64,000 nt of DNA, from the NCBI GenBank assembly GCA_903632075.3, contig CAHIKZ030000057.1:442001-506000 (forward strand), read 5' to 3'. Shown here piece after piece: positions 10,005-20,290 of the stretch (positions are counted from its first letter, which is position 1; each line of letters starts with the position of its first letter). Source of the stretch: Acanthosepion pharaonis. Lineage: Eukaryota > Mollusca > Cephalopoda > Sepiida > Sepiidae. The position numbers and the translations under genes were made by a program. Below the pieces are notes generated by a model. The model saw nothing but the letters and a program-made list of their open reading frames with translations. It was not told where the DNA came from and searched no databases.

Positions 10005-11365
10005 ATAAAATATATTTTTTAATTTTTTGGTTAAAACCTTTGGTTAAAAATTGTGTTTTCTTGTGTCAGCCGTTGATCTGAATTTAGCGTCTTTTTGCTG
10101 TGAAAAATGCATTGAATTGCAAAAATGAAATAATTGTTTGATTTTTATGAAAATTTCCGACCCTATTCAGAAATAATTAAAGTTATTTTCGAAATGTTCC
10201 TTTTTTTTTAGAAAATTATGATAAAAATATTTATTTTTTTTACATCTGTTACCAAACTCATGACATTTCGAGAAATTATTTTTCGTGTCGCTTAATGGTT
10301 ATATTAGTTCTAAGCAGAAATCCCTGGAGAATTTAAATCATCAGTTTCTTTTTGAAAATACAGAAACCCAATTACGGGAAATTTTCTCTGAATTGTAATA
10401 TAATATATGCAATGAATTAAGACATTATTCAAATGGATAATCATTTATTTGCTCTCATGAATATGATATATTGTAGACACTATCGTTTTAAGAGAAAAGA
10501 TTAATGAACAATTAATTTTTGACAGAATATTTTACTTAAATTAATTAAAAGAATTTATAATTTTTAAAAAATAAATCTTTTAACATTCTGTATTAATTTG
10601 AGTAGGATATCTGACATTGCTATTAAATAGGAAATATATTTATGCATCGTAAATGAAAAAAAATACTACAATTCAGCAAACCCCTGTATTTGCAAAAGTA
10701 CTTTGAATTTTGTGTGTATACGCATAAACGTTCCGATTGTGTGTAAATACGAACATGCATACACGACATTATTAGCAATTAAGAGCGGGAACGATAGTAA
10801 ATGTAATGCCACTGTACATAAAATTCAATTGAACATTAGATAATGAAGAATATTTTCCTAAATTTTTAAGATTACTGGGGTGTTAAAAAATCATATAAAA
10901 AGAGATCGATTAATATTCATCATGAAATTTTTACAGATAGACTTCCCGTATAAAAAAGTAGTTATATTTATGCTTGTTAATAAAGCTTTCATGCTATGGA
11001 TAAATCTTTCAAAATCTCACAAAACATATGCCTCATTGTTAAAAAATGCATTACTGCGAGATTTTAATCTAAAATTAATATTTGCTTTCAATCAGATTAA
11101 TTAATCTTTAAATCAGTTAATATTCCTCAAATAAAGTCTCAGAAAATATATTTTATTTTGAAAGATTTTTTAATAAAGATAATTACTTTCTGATGACAGA
11201 TGGCTAAAAATGGCATTAAAATCAGCTATTTTCCGTGATTTGCAAAAGAAAAAGAAAAACTACTTTCAATCAATTTAAATTCGTTATTAAATACTGAAAA
11301 TTATTTTGCTTATTGAAAATATTAAATTTACTTGTTTGAAATTAAAACTATAATATGAGATTGTT
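10005..11365 (+). repeat. 1.3-kb AT-rich dispersed repeat, copy 1
   Basis: Colinear with 40740-42040. Matching landmarks in order: 'gcagaaatccctggagaatt', 'tttgtgtgtatacgcataaa', 'catacacgacattattagca', 'gaatattttcctaaattttt', 'ggctaaaaatggcattaaaa'. No coding potential in either copy. It could be a non-autonomous element or the AT-rich untranslated part of a larger one. Confidence 0.65.
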
Positions 11366-12040
11366 TAATAAATAAACAGACCCTCTACTCAAATATTGGA
11401 GAGCCACTAAAGATAAATTTTAAAGTTTTAAAAACTTTGTCGGATTGGTAAATAAAAATAATCCATTACTTTGGAAAATTACGTTGTTTACGTTTGGATA
11501 AGAAACTGAGAAAATATGAAAGTTCCTAGGAATTTATGACGAGGAGGACTTCGCTTAAAGGTACTGTTCAATCTTTGTTTGATCAGCAAGTCTGCTCCGT
11601 GCCTGAATTGGTTTCAAAAAGGTTGGAATCCTGTCGGAATACACATATTTTTCTTTAATAAGATTTATCGAATATTCAGAAGAAAGCAAATAATTATACT
11701 GTTTAATAAATAAAAGTGCGTCTACTCAAATATGTGTGTCCACTAAAAATAAGATTTTTCGGTATATAATTAATGACAGGCTTTCTCTTGTCAAAAGTTT
11801 TTTTCCTTGCTCGTATAAGCAAAATACTGAAAAATATGTTGTGACATATTTTATCCCACCGTAAATCCAATAAAATATTGATGAAGTTCATTTCATTTTT
11901 TAATTATCTTGACAAATAATATTGACAACAGAGCTTTTTTTTCTGCATCAATTGATTAGAAATTCAATTTGGATCCAGGATCGATTTGATAAAACTTCCA
12001 TAATTAACAGCATAACAATATTTTTTCTATAAATGTATTT
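11366..12040. other. AT-rich, with a short internal duplication
   Basis: 'tttaataaataaacagaccc' with 'tctactcaaatattggagag' at about 11366-11405 recurs, diverged, at 11702-11745. Otherwise unassigned. Confidence 0.4.
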
Positions 12041-12388
12041 CATTCATTTACATTATTCAGACTGTTATCCTCAGCTTCATTGACATATTCACAACGTTTC
12101 GGCCGTTGTACGCGTCGGCCTTCCGGTGATTGGAATTTCGAACCGAACCCTTTATTTCGTCCACTGGGGTAGATTTTTCTATTTCCATGTGTCATGCCTC
12201 TCCCGGATACCACAAGGACACATGGCCCAGTGGATGAAGTCTTTGGTTAGATGAAGTGATTAGAGTTGTGAGTTCAATATCAAGCTACAGCAGTGGTGAA
12301 TCAAAATCTGGCAGAAATGGATTAAAGGGACGTAACTGATACATCCTGAAGAGGCATGACACGTGGAACTAGAACAGTTTACGCCGGT
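12041..12388. mobile_element. PLE-A terminal repeat, inverted dimer
   Basis: The left arm (12041-12212) is the family's 3' half on minus: 'cattcatttacattattcag' ... 'acaacgtttcggccgttgta' ... 'tttcgtccactgggg'. From about 12215 the family restarts on plus at 'ggacacatggcccagtgg', a tRNA-like head with A-box TGGCCCAGTGG, and stops at about 12388. Both arms share the subfamily variant 'gaggcatgacacgtggaac', so they probably derive from one source molecule. Confidence 0.7.
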
Positions 12389-12522
12389 CGGCTTTTATCA
12401 TTTTAAGGATTTACTAAGTGTCTCTTACATGTGGTATAAGGCCGCAAATAACGAGCAACCGGTGATGATCAATCTCACTCGTCAGTCTTAATTGGGCTAA
12501 ACATTTGCTAAAAATTGTACCA

Positions 12523-12790
12523 CGGTCTTACACTCACATCACGTTAAAACACTAGGTTCCTCTACGATCACCGAAGTTAAGCAACTTTGAGCATGTTCAC
12601 ATTGGTGACCGGTTGGGAATACATGGGGCTGTCAGCTTGGATGTGCATATGTTTTAATTGATAATGGCTTGGGATTATTAATCGGAGAGCCGAGTCCCAA
12701 TTCCAGTTGTGTTCGTTATATTGGGAAAGTTATGAATCTACATCTTCTCCCTCCGGCTATGGGTTAAATAGTAACACATGTATCACAAAA
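12523..12790 (+). mobile_element. 5S rRNA / tRNA composite SINE, copy 1
   Basis: 12523-12640 follows 5S rRNA almost end to end: 'ggtcttacactcacatcacg', 'ctacgatcaccgaagttaag', 'ggtgaccggttgggaataca', 'tggggctgtcagctt'. The 5S internal promoter region is recognisable although the A-box-to-C-box middle is diverged. From about 12660 it continues as SINE-B: 'cttgggattattaatcggag', 'agccgagtcccaattcc', 'cttctccctccggctatggg'. The combination recurs at 15440-15720, which argues for a mobile composite rather than a chance junction. Confidence 0.7.
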
Positions 12791-13262
12791 AAAGTATCTC
12801 CAGAATATAATAAAATATAATAAAAATTGCGAAAAAATCGTTAGATATAGGAAATAAATATCCCATAGATGTGTTGATGTGCGGCTAAAGCCCCCAAAAA
12901 AAAAAAAATTCAATCAAACCAACAGTTGTACCACGTCGATGTGCCGAGTGGGCCGACTTTTATGAATTTTTATAAAATGATCTTGAAATCAGACGATTTA
13001 ACTAAAAAATGCCCAATAGAAATATATACAAAATTCGGTTTATTTCTAAGAAAATTCCAATGTGAATTAAAAGTTTACAAATATTAGTTATTTAACTTTC
13101 ATTGCTGCAGTAGTATAGCATTGTTGCCTTATTGTACTGGCCCGTTTTGGAAAATATTAAAATATTACGTCTATTTGCTGACCACGTAGACACCGACGTT
13201 GAATTCACATACGAACACTCATTAAGAGGCACCCAACGTAGAGGGTTAGTGAGTGAGACTGT
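12791..13262. other. Nothing recognised
   Basis: AT-rich sequence with an A14 run near 12895. Confidence 0.5.
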
Positions 13263-13559
13263 TGTAACGTAGGGTGTCAGAGAAAGAAAAATATGCCTAT
13301 TATGAAGACAGGAAAAATATCAATTGACACTGGGGGCATAAAGAGGACAAGATTAAGAGAAACATCCTCTCGGAAGTTTATTTTTATACAAAATTAGAAG
13401 ATATCGATTGACATCACATTTAAATATTTGGAGATCAGGGAAGGAAGTAAAAGGAAAAGAATTCCACAGACGGGAAGTTCGTGGTAAAAAGCTATTGAAA
13501 TAGAAGAGACGGTTACATTTAATCGTTTCGACAGTGAAAGGATGGGACTGATATGCCAA
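13263..13559 (-). pseudogene. LINE ORF2 C-terminal relic
   Basis: Minus frame 13353-13559 reads HPFTVETIKCNRLFYFNSF, RTSRLWNSFP, FPDLQIFKCDVNRYL. This is the C-terminal block found in the other LINE copies of the window (42.3, 30.4, 57.7 kb), although with FPDLQIFKC instead of PESYNLQLFKC. The upstream reverse transcriptase is absent. The 3' untranslated part probably continues to about 13263. Confidence 0.7.
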
Positions 13560-13890
13560 CTGTTACACCCGGGGTTCCGTTAGGACTACGATAGCCGCGA
13601 CGCAACGAGAAAATAAGAATAAATAAGAGATCCCAGGGTTCAATGTAAAAATAAAGAAAAAGAACAGTGGGAGGGGAATTCTCAGAATCCAGACATCGGT
13701 AAACACAGTAAGAAATATACAAAGCGTGGACACAAAACGATAGAAGACAATACGAGAATTTATAATAGAAATAGTTTATATACAAATATACAAGATGCAA
13801 AAGTAAGATAAGAAATAAATAAACGAAACTTAATAACACAAGGGATTAATGCGACAAATATCATAGGAATATAGAGCAAGACAATAAGAT

Positions 13891-13893
<3 letters not shown>
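13560..13893. other. Unassigned
   Basis: AG-rich plus strand; open frames on minus are low-complexity hydrophobic and not recognised. Confidence 0.4.

Positions 13894-13945
<52 letters not shown>
13894..13945. repeat. (TA)n
   Basis: TA array. Confidence 0.95.
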
Positions 13946-13951
<6 letters not shown>

Positions 13952-14569
13952 GCAACACTCACAGTAGATGATGATCGACGTCGATCAGGATTTTCCCCAA
14001 TAATACAGTGTAACGAAAAAGATATTCATACACCCTGTTTTTTTGTTTCTTATTTTTCTGAACATAAAAGGGAGGGATTATCAATGTTCTAGTATACACA
14101 TGTGAATCATAAAAGCGTAGCCAACTTGGGTGATGATGTTCTTAATTCTTCGGGCAGCAAACAGCGAAATCTGGTTTTGGTGACATCTACGTCTTCAACT
14201 GCAAACGGCTAAGACAGATTCTGGTGACGTCTTCCTCGTCCGGGGGCAAGCAGTTAAGTGAAGAATTGTTACCCCGACACGCGCGAAACAAAACCGTCAC
14301 GTGCAAGCCTACGAAAAATGCGTAGGCGTCATTCATGGAATACCGTTGGGGTCATCTGCATTTTTTGTCAAACAGCGTTCGTCTGGCCTACGATAAAGGA
14401 CCAGACAGGAAATGAGGGGTTCTCTTCCGAGAACTGGCCCTGATTCAACTGGGGATGAAAAAAAATATATATATATCTCACAATCTGCATTTTTCAGAAA
14501 TAAAGAAGTTTTTTTTTATTTTCCTATGTCTCGTCGCACATGCACAATGTACTTAAAATATACTTATAA
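13946..14569. other. Unassigned with short duplicated motif
   Basis: 'ggttttggtgacatctacgt' (about 14173) and 'gattctggtgacgtcttcct' (about 14216) form a diverged 40-bp direct repeat. No coding supported. Confidence 0.35.
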
Positions 14570-15090
14570 AATCGGAGGTGAGGGTACCAATATCGGGTTA
14601 CCGTAACACAACCTAGTATCACGTTTAAGTCCATGCAGTTTGGAAAACAGAGAAAGTAGCTCGTTGGAGCAATTTCCCTGAAAATACTTGTAGAAAAGTC
14701 AGAGAGAAGCAAAGTTTCGTCTGTGAGGAAGTGACTGTAGACGAGATGCTACAGTAGGACCCATCACATTGTATAACCGTCTCTGGATTCCGTCAGGAAC
14801 CTCGAGGCGAACAGTGGAAGGCTCCAGAACATATATGGCAGCAGTATTCCATGTAAAGACGAATGGTTGATTTATCGATTTGAAGGATGGACTCAGGTGA
14901 GAAATACTTTCTGGCACGACATAGAGAACCAACTTTCCTTGCGATAGATGAAGCTATAGATTGGATGTATTTGTTCCACCTCAGGTCAGCGGACAGCGTG
15001 TGACCAACCAGGCGCAGAGAGGCGCTCTCGTGGAATTGGACACTAGCAATTCTGATGGGAGTCACGACGGATTCACGTAGGTTCAGGATT
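14570..15090 (-). pseudogene. LINE reverse-transcriptase thumb/C-terminal relic
   Basis: On minus: LRESVVTPIRIASVQFHES, LRLVGHTLSADLRWNKYIQ, IASSIARKVGSLCRARKYF, SPESILQIDKSTIRLYMEY, then a frame change and VASRLQSLPHRR, FYKY. This is the region following the YADD motif of the family-1 LINE (compare 42392-43240). At least two frameshifts and loss of the 3' end make it a pseudogene. Its 5' end at about 15090 abuts a 5S-like fragment. Confidence 0.75.
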
Positions 15091-15091
15091 A

Positions 15092-15170
15092 CAGCCATTT
15101 CACGTTGTAACACCGGTCCTCAATATCACGAAAGTTAAGTAGCGCCGAGTCTGGTCCGTACCTAGATCAG
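15092..15170 (+). repeat. 5S rRNA-like SINE fragment
   Basis: 'cagccatttcacgttgtaac', 'accggtcctc', 'atcacgaaagttaagtagcg', 'tggtccgtacctagatcagt' follow the first two thirds of 5S rRNA. The tRNA-like continuation is absent. Confidence 0.6.
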
Positions 15171-15439
15171 TGTTTCCACCCGTGGACGCTATTGCCCCCT
15201 TATTGGCTCTGTTATGTTGAAAGGGGGCGCTGGGTGTTATTATTTCATTTGAAGGTCACTGTACATACTTTCGGGGGTATAACTTGTATCAGTTCGTCAT
15301 TAATTTCTCTAAAAATTCATAAAATCGAAAAATACTTCCTGGCTTTAAAGAAGTTGAAAAAGGTTGATTAGCCGTAAAATGAAATCAATCAAAAAAACTG
15401 TCCTTTCTATGCACTTAAAAGTGAGCCTCTCCATTATTC

Positions 15440-15720
15440 AGCTAGGTCGAGGGTTTCGCTATACCAAGTTGAAACAACGGTCCTCGTACGATCACGGAAA
15501 TTAAGCACCGACGATCGTGGTCAGTACCTAAATGAGAGACCGTCTGGCAATCCCAGGTGAAGTAAGATTGCATAACCGTTAACGGCTCGGAATTTGAAAC
15601 CGGACAGCCGAGATTCAATTCCAGTCAGTTTATATTCCCTTAAGCGTAAGTAACATTTGGGAACCTATGATGCATCACTTCTCCCTGCAGCGATGAGTTA
15701 ATTAGTAGGAATTGTATCAG
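15440..15720 (+). mobile_element. 5S rRNA / tRNA composite SINE, copy 2
   Basis: 15453-15570 is 5S-like: 'acggtcctcgtacgatcacg', 'gaaattaagcaccgacgatc', 'gtggtcagtacctaaatgag', 'agaccgtctggcaatcccag', closely matching the 5S A-box and C-box regions. From about 15580 it continues as the SINE-B body: 'gacagccgagattcaattcc', 'cttctccctgcagcgatgag'. Same order as at 12523-12790. Confidence 0.7.
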
Positions 15721-15849
15721 TATGATATTTCTTTGAAAAATATACTTAGCATCCCAAAAATATTATCTAGATTTAAATAATCTGCAAAACAGTCGGTAAG
15801 CAATAAAAAAATATAAAACAAATCACTCAAACCGTATGTCCATTGTAAT

Positions 15850-16410
15850 AGAGACAGTTTGGCCTATAATAGACAATAATAGCCTATAAGAGTCTATAAT
15901 AGACATTTCAATCTATAATAAACATTTAAATCATTAATGGATTAATCCTATTTGAGTCTATAATAGACATTTCAGTATTTAATAGACTATAATAGCCTAT
16001 AAGAGTCTATAATATACATTTCACCCTATAATAAACATTTCAGTCTTTAATAGACTATAGTAGCCTATAAGAGTCTATAACAGAGATTTCAGTGTATAAT
16101 AGACATTTCAGTTTATAATAGATTAAAATAGCATAAAAGAGTCTATAATAGACATTACATTCTATAATGGACATTTAAGTCTATAATAGATATTTCAGTC
16201 TTTAATAGACTATAATAGCGTATAAGAGTCTATAATAAACATTCCAGTCTATAATAAACTATAATAGCCTATAAGAGTCTATAATAGTCATTTCAGTCTA
16301 TAATAGAAATTTCAGTCTTTAATAGACTATGATAGTCTATAAGAGTCTATAATAGACATTTCGGTCTATAAGAGACTATAAAAGACATTTAATTCTATAA
16401 TAGACATTTC
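15850..16410. repeat. TCTATAATAGA minisatellite
   Basis: Array built from 'agtctataatagacatttc' (about 19-20 bp) alternating with 'tagactataatagcctataa'. Each unit contains self-complementary GTCTAT/ATAGAC, so the whole array can form many small hairpins. Confidence 0.85.
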
Positions 16411-16984
16411 AGTGTCATTTTCTGTGTTCTGTAACGGATTTGTGAACGAATTTCGTATTTATAATTTTAATCCTGATGTTTTTATTCAGAAACTGTAAAA
16501 ATATAATAAATAAACACATTCCAGTTCTAATTCCGGCGACCTAAAAATTCCATAATTTTGTAAGAAATACAAAATACATCGAAACCTTGATATTAACTGA
16601 GAGTAACAATTATTTGAACAAAAGAACAAGAAAAAGAGTAAACTTTAGATTGTTTATTCGGAACTTTAATTACGTTCTACATCTCATTCAGAAATTGGAA
16701 ATATAAAAAAAAAGAATGAAAATAAACACAAAATGCCCACACCTGATACGAGCATACCCCAGATTCATTTAGTAAAAATATAATTTCGACAAGCTGAGTG
16801 AACAATAGTACAAACAATCTTAGAAAATGTATTCCCTCGGCACTGAATTCTATTAAACAGTGAGATGTGTTTTTTCTCCGAAATAATTTCGTTTAGGCTG
16901 AGATAGAGGAGGCTGCATTTCAGAGTTGAATTATTTAACGAAGTTTGTTTCGATTTCGATGTACTTTCGCTACCTAAAGAGACA

Positions 16985-16985
<1 letters not shown>
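16411..16985. other. Nothing recognised
   Basis: AT-rich sequence with no supported feature. Confidence 0.5.

Positions 16986-17034
<49 letters not shown>
16986..17034. repeat. (TA)n
   Basis: TA array. Confidence 0.95.
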
Positions 17035-17036
<2 letters not shown>

Positions 17037-17610
17037 TTTACTTTAAAGAAAAAACAGACCACTTTAAGGCTCCTTTAGTTATAATTTATTTCATCAGAGA
17101 TTTTATTTTTCTCCGGATCTTCAGACTTCACTATCAATGATGAAAAAATGAATTTAAAATTTACATTTTTGAAGGGTATTTTTAAGGTGACATAGAGCGT
17201 GGTGAGGAATAGTATGAGAGAAATGGTCGAGTTTAGAGAGGGAAGGGAGAGTTTTAAAATTTATTTTTATTTTTATTTTTATTACGATAATTTATATTGA
17301 GGATGGGGTATTTAATCGGTCAGCTCCCCGGAAACGATATGGGAAAAAGAGAAAAAAAAAGTAAAGCGAAAAAAGGAGGAAGTAAAGAAATAAGAGATGT
17401 ATGTAGGGTTTTGAAGGAAAGAGAGGGCTGGTATAGCTTTAGCAATTTAGATAAACACAGATTTTAACGTTTGATAGTAATTTAAATGTTTTGGAATTAC
17501 ACAAATAAATCAGATTTAATGCTTATTAGCAATTTAAATATTTAACTTATCCACAAATAAATTAGATATTTAATATAAACCGAATATAATATTAATAATC
17601 AAAATGTCTG
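17035..17610. other. Nothing recognised
   Basis: AT-rich; includes 'attttta' repeats at about 17258-17282. Confidence 0.5.
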
Positions 17611-18548
17611 TCTATATTTCTGAGATGAGGTATTATGTCCATTATTTACATTATTCGGTCTATTGTCCTCATCTTTGTCGCTATATTTCTTACGTTTCGG
17701 CCTTTGTACGCTCCGGCCTTCTTCAGGTGGTTGGAATGTTCAACTGAACTCTTCGCTAGAACTCTTTGGTAGACTGTTCTAGTTCCACGTACCACATAAC
17801 ATCACATAACATCAGGACAACCTTCAAAAGCTGGACGACACTTAAAGTAAGGCTTCAAGAATACCAGAAGACTGTAGTACGATGGGAAGTGGAAACACCA
17901 GGCGTGGCTGACCACATATGGAGATAAAAGGGAGATCACCGCCTTCTGTAGGATCAGGTTGAGATCATAGACAAAGAACACCATTGGAAAATTCGTAAAC
18001 TTAAGGAATCAGCACATATGCTAGGTCACAAAAATCTTCTGAGCCGACCAAGCATAGAAATGAATACAACAAGGAAACCGGTAATAAGGAATGCCAGAGA
18101 AAAGCGATAATAATAACATAAATTGCAATATGAGCTCTGGTAAAAAACATGAAATGATAAGAGCAAAAATTGTAATATGAGCACTGGTAAAAATGGTTAC
18201 TGATGACATTAGCTTTATCATACCCAGAAATTTATACATATATGTCTTCAAGGACATAGTGGATAAAGGCAATGGTTAAAACCAGTAACAGAATCCAAAG
18301 AGTGTGAGTTCAATACGCAGTTAAGGCAGTAGAGGGAAATTAACAGAATATAACTGATAACTGACATCCATTAAACATGGTACGTGGAACTGGAACAGTC
18401 TACCCCAGTGAGCAAAATAGAGGATTCAGTTCGATATCCCACCGCCTGAAGAAGGCTGTAGCGTTCAACGGCCGAAACGTTGTAATAAATATGGTGATAA
18501 AGATAAGGACAATAGTCCAAATAATGTAAATAGTGTAATAAACATAAA
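17611..18548 (+). mobile_element. 5'-truncated Penelope-like element PLE-A with inverted terminal repeat
   Basis: Three parts. 17611-17797 is the terminal repeat on minus ('tattcggtctattgtcctca', 'cggcctttgtacgctccggc', 'agttccacgtaccac'). 17815-18085 is the C-terminal GIY-YIG coding of a PLE on plus. 18086-18548 is its 3' region on plus, with a tRNA-like box pair (about 18255-18330) and the same terminal repeat ('ctgaagaaggctgtagcg', 'acggccgaaacgttgtaata'). An inverted terminal repeat at the truncated 5' end is a known PLE organisation. Confidence 0.7.
17825..18085 (+). pseudogene. PLE endonuclease (GIY-YIG) C-terminal relic
   Basis: Frame read from about 17858: QKTVVRWEVETPGVADHIW, then stop, KGDHRLL, stop, DQVEIIDKEHHWKIRKLKE, SAHMLGHKNLLSRPSIEMN. 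The pattern (DH near a W, EII-D-EHHW-IRKLKE-A, then LSRPSIEMNT) is that of the C-terminal part of PLE proteins, where the GIY-YIG nuclease lies. Two in-frame stops make it non-functional. The copy at 34327 (minus) has the same C-terminal end and then a stop. Confidence 0.65.
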
Positions 18549-19183
18549 TAAAATAAAAATAGTAATATTTTAATATTGTGAATGACGATTAAGGTAAAAT
18601 CTGTATCAGTTAGAGTCTAATTCATGAATTTAATTTGATGCTATTTTTAGATGGGTAATATTACTTAATTAAAGTTTAGGTTTCAAATCAAGATGGAGTA
18701 AAGTTTGCAAGTAATAGTAAAAAAAATAATTACTGGTTTTACATACAAACACTACATACATATTTACGTAAATACAGGTACACATACATTCATATACATG
18801 TACAATTACATACATAACCACATATACATGTATCGATATACATCGGTATACACACATATACATATACAAATATTTACATACATATACATATTTCCACACG
18901 CATCCATCTTTCTACATATTAACATTGTTTCTTAAATTTTACAGTTAACGTTAGATAGTGAACTAAGTGTTTAAAATTCAAAAAAATAACATTTTTAATT
19001 TTAATATTTTTAAAATCGAAAATAATGTTGAAAGAAGAAATTTTTGAATTTAAATCTTGGTGATGAATTTAAATTGAGATTATCTCCAGATGATTAAAAT
19101 TTCTAATTTTTCAAGTCTAATTAGAAATTATTTGAACATGATGTAAAAATTAAAAGGTAATGTTATTCGTTCCCAACTTACCT

Positions 19184-19184
<1 letters not shown>
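18549..19184. other. AT-rich with TACA-rich low-complexity block
   Basis: 18735-18900 is a degenerate TACA/CATA stretch open on both strands. No other feature seen. Confidence 0.5.

Positions 19185-19255
<71 letters not shown>
19185..19255. repeat. (TA)n
   Basis: TA array of about 35 units. Confidence 0.95.
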
Positions 19256-19257
<2 letters not shown>

Positions 19258-19447
19258 CCGCCTAGAAAAACACGATTTCAAAACCCATCCTAAATTCACT
19301 ATAATTGAGAGAATAGAAAAGTTCAGAGCAGATAACATTAGAAAGATTTTCGAGTTCCATGAAAATAAGTGGATACAACTTCTAAAAACACACAATCTAG
19401 TCGGGCTAAAACATAAATTTAAAAATATAGATAGTATTAATATATAA
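19256..19447 (+). pseudogene. PLE GIY-YIG C-terminal fragment (second family)
   Basis: Open frame reading FRLEKHDFKTHPKFTIIER, IEKFRADNIRKIFEFHENK, WIQLLKTHNLVGL. The arrangement HDFK-12-IIE-IEK-...-ENKWI-LLKT-NLVGL matches the end of the GIY-YIG domain of PLEs. It starts directly at the (TA)n array, so everything 5' is lost. It ends in a stop at 19445-19447 and is followed by a CA-rich 3' stretch. Confidence 0.5.
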
Positions 19448-19700
19448 CACTATGAATCCAAACCTACCCACATTTCTCACCCACACAAGACAGACATGCT
19501 TACGTAAGTGTTGAGGCCTCACACTTATACACACACCCACACGAACATACACACTAACACACATCATACTCACTCACTCTCTAATGAGCCAAATGATAAC
19601 ACACACCCACAGCAATATACACGCTTACACATATACTCACTCACTCTCTAAGAACCAAATAACACACACACACACACGCACACACATTTCACAGAGACAC
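19448..19700. repeat. CA-rich low-complexity stretch
   Basis: Irregular CACA-rich sequence ('cacacacccacacgaacata', 'aacacacacacacacacg'). Confidence 0.7.
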
Positions 19701-20083
19701 ATCCCCTCTCCAGGAACCAATAAAACTGTCAAACTGACCAGGGGAATTCAGAGCAGCATAGATCCATCCAGCTCTTATCTCAAATAACAACTTAAAAGAG
19801 ACTGTTAGACCAACACAAGGAATGTTAAAAGATTCATGTTACAAAGATAAAAAAAATTAAAAAAAAAAACAAATGAAAACTACAGAAAACAGTTCATTTT
19901 CTCCATTAAGACATTCATTTCTGTAGTTCACTGCTACCAGCAAGCAGAAATATTTCTCCTCCCGATGATGGCCATTTTGACCGAAACTAGTCGAGGAATC
20001 TAAATGAAATAATAATAAAAAAAACGAAAGAATATTAATCTACAAGCCAGTGTGTCTGAAGATTTTCATTTTAATATTTTTAT

Positions 20084-20088
<5 letters not shown>
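19701..20088. other. Unassigned, possible PLE tail near 19960-20000
   Basis: 'gatgatggccattttgaccg' + 'aaactagtcg' has the 'gatga..ggcc..gaccgaaac' layout seen in PLE terminal repeats. Only suggestive. Confidence 0.3.
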
Positions 20089-20118
<30 letters not shown>

Positions 20119-20132
20119 TATATTGTCAGTAC

Positions 20133-20202
<70 letters not shown>
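20089..20202. repeat. Two (TA)n arrays
   Basis: Arrays at 20089-20123 and 20137-20202 separated by 'attgtcagtacag'. Confidence 0.95.
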
Positions 20203-20203
<1 letters not shown>

Positions 20204-20205
<2 letters not shown>

Positions 20206-20250
20206 CATCCACAGACAGACTGTTTCGCTGTATCACAGCTCATCAGTCTA
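20204..20250 (-). ncRNA. Hammerhead ribozyme core, intact core residues
   Basis: On minus: CUGAUGA (20246-20240), stem II GCUGU-GAU-ACAGC with five pairs (20239-20227), GAAA (20226-20223), a very short stem III region, cleavage triplet GUC (ending at 20214 or 20218), then UGUGGAUGAC as 3' strand of stem I. The 5' strand of stem I (GUCUAGA) lacks the AUCCACA complement seen in the 43.5-kb unit, so this copy has a perfect catalytic core but a damaged stem I. Confidence 0.6.
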
Positions 20251-20290
20251 GACGTCCGGTTGCCTCCAGCTCGGATCGAAACCTGAACTA
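20204..20290 (-). mobile_element. Family E repeat, truncated
   Basis: Shares 'gtcatccacagacagactgt' and 'ttcgctgtatcacagctcat' with the 43-kb units; the body beyond about 20285 is lost. Directly joined to (TA)n. Confidence 0.65.

Noticed and set aside
12523..12640. Functional 5S rRNA gene
   Set aside because: Middle third is diverged and a SINE body follows; reads as a SINE head or pseudogene.
15830..16420. CRISPR-like regular spacing in the TCTATAATAGA array
   Set aside because: Spacers are themselves repeat variants; eukaryotic minisatellite.
19150..19260. Open frames rich in Ile-Tyr over (TA)n arrays, here and at about 25 other places
   Set aside because: They are translations of TA dinucleotides, open on both strands; no protein.
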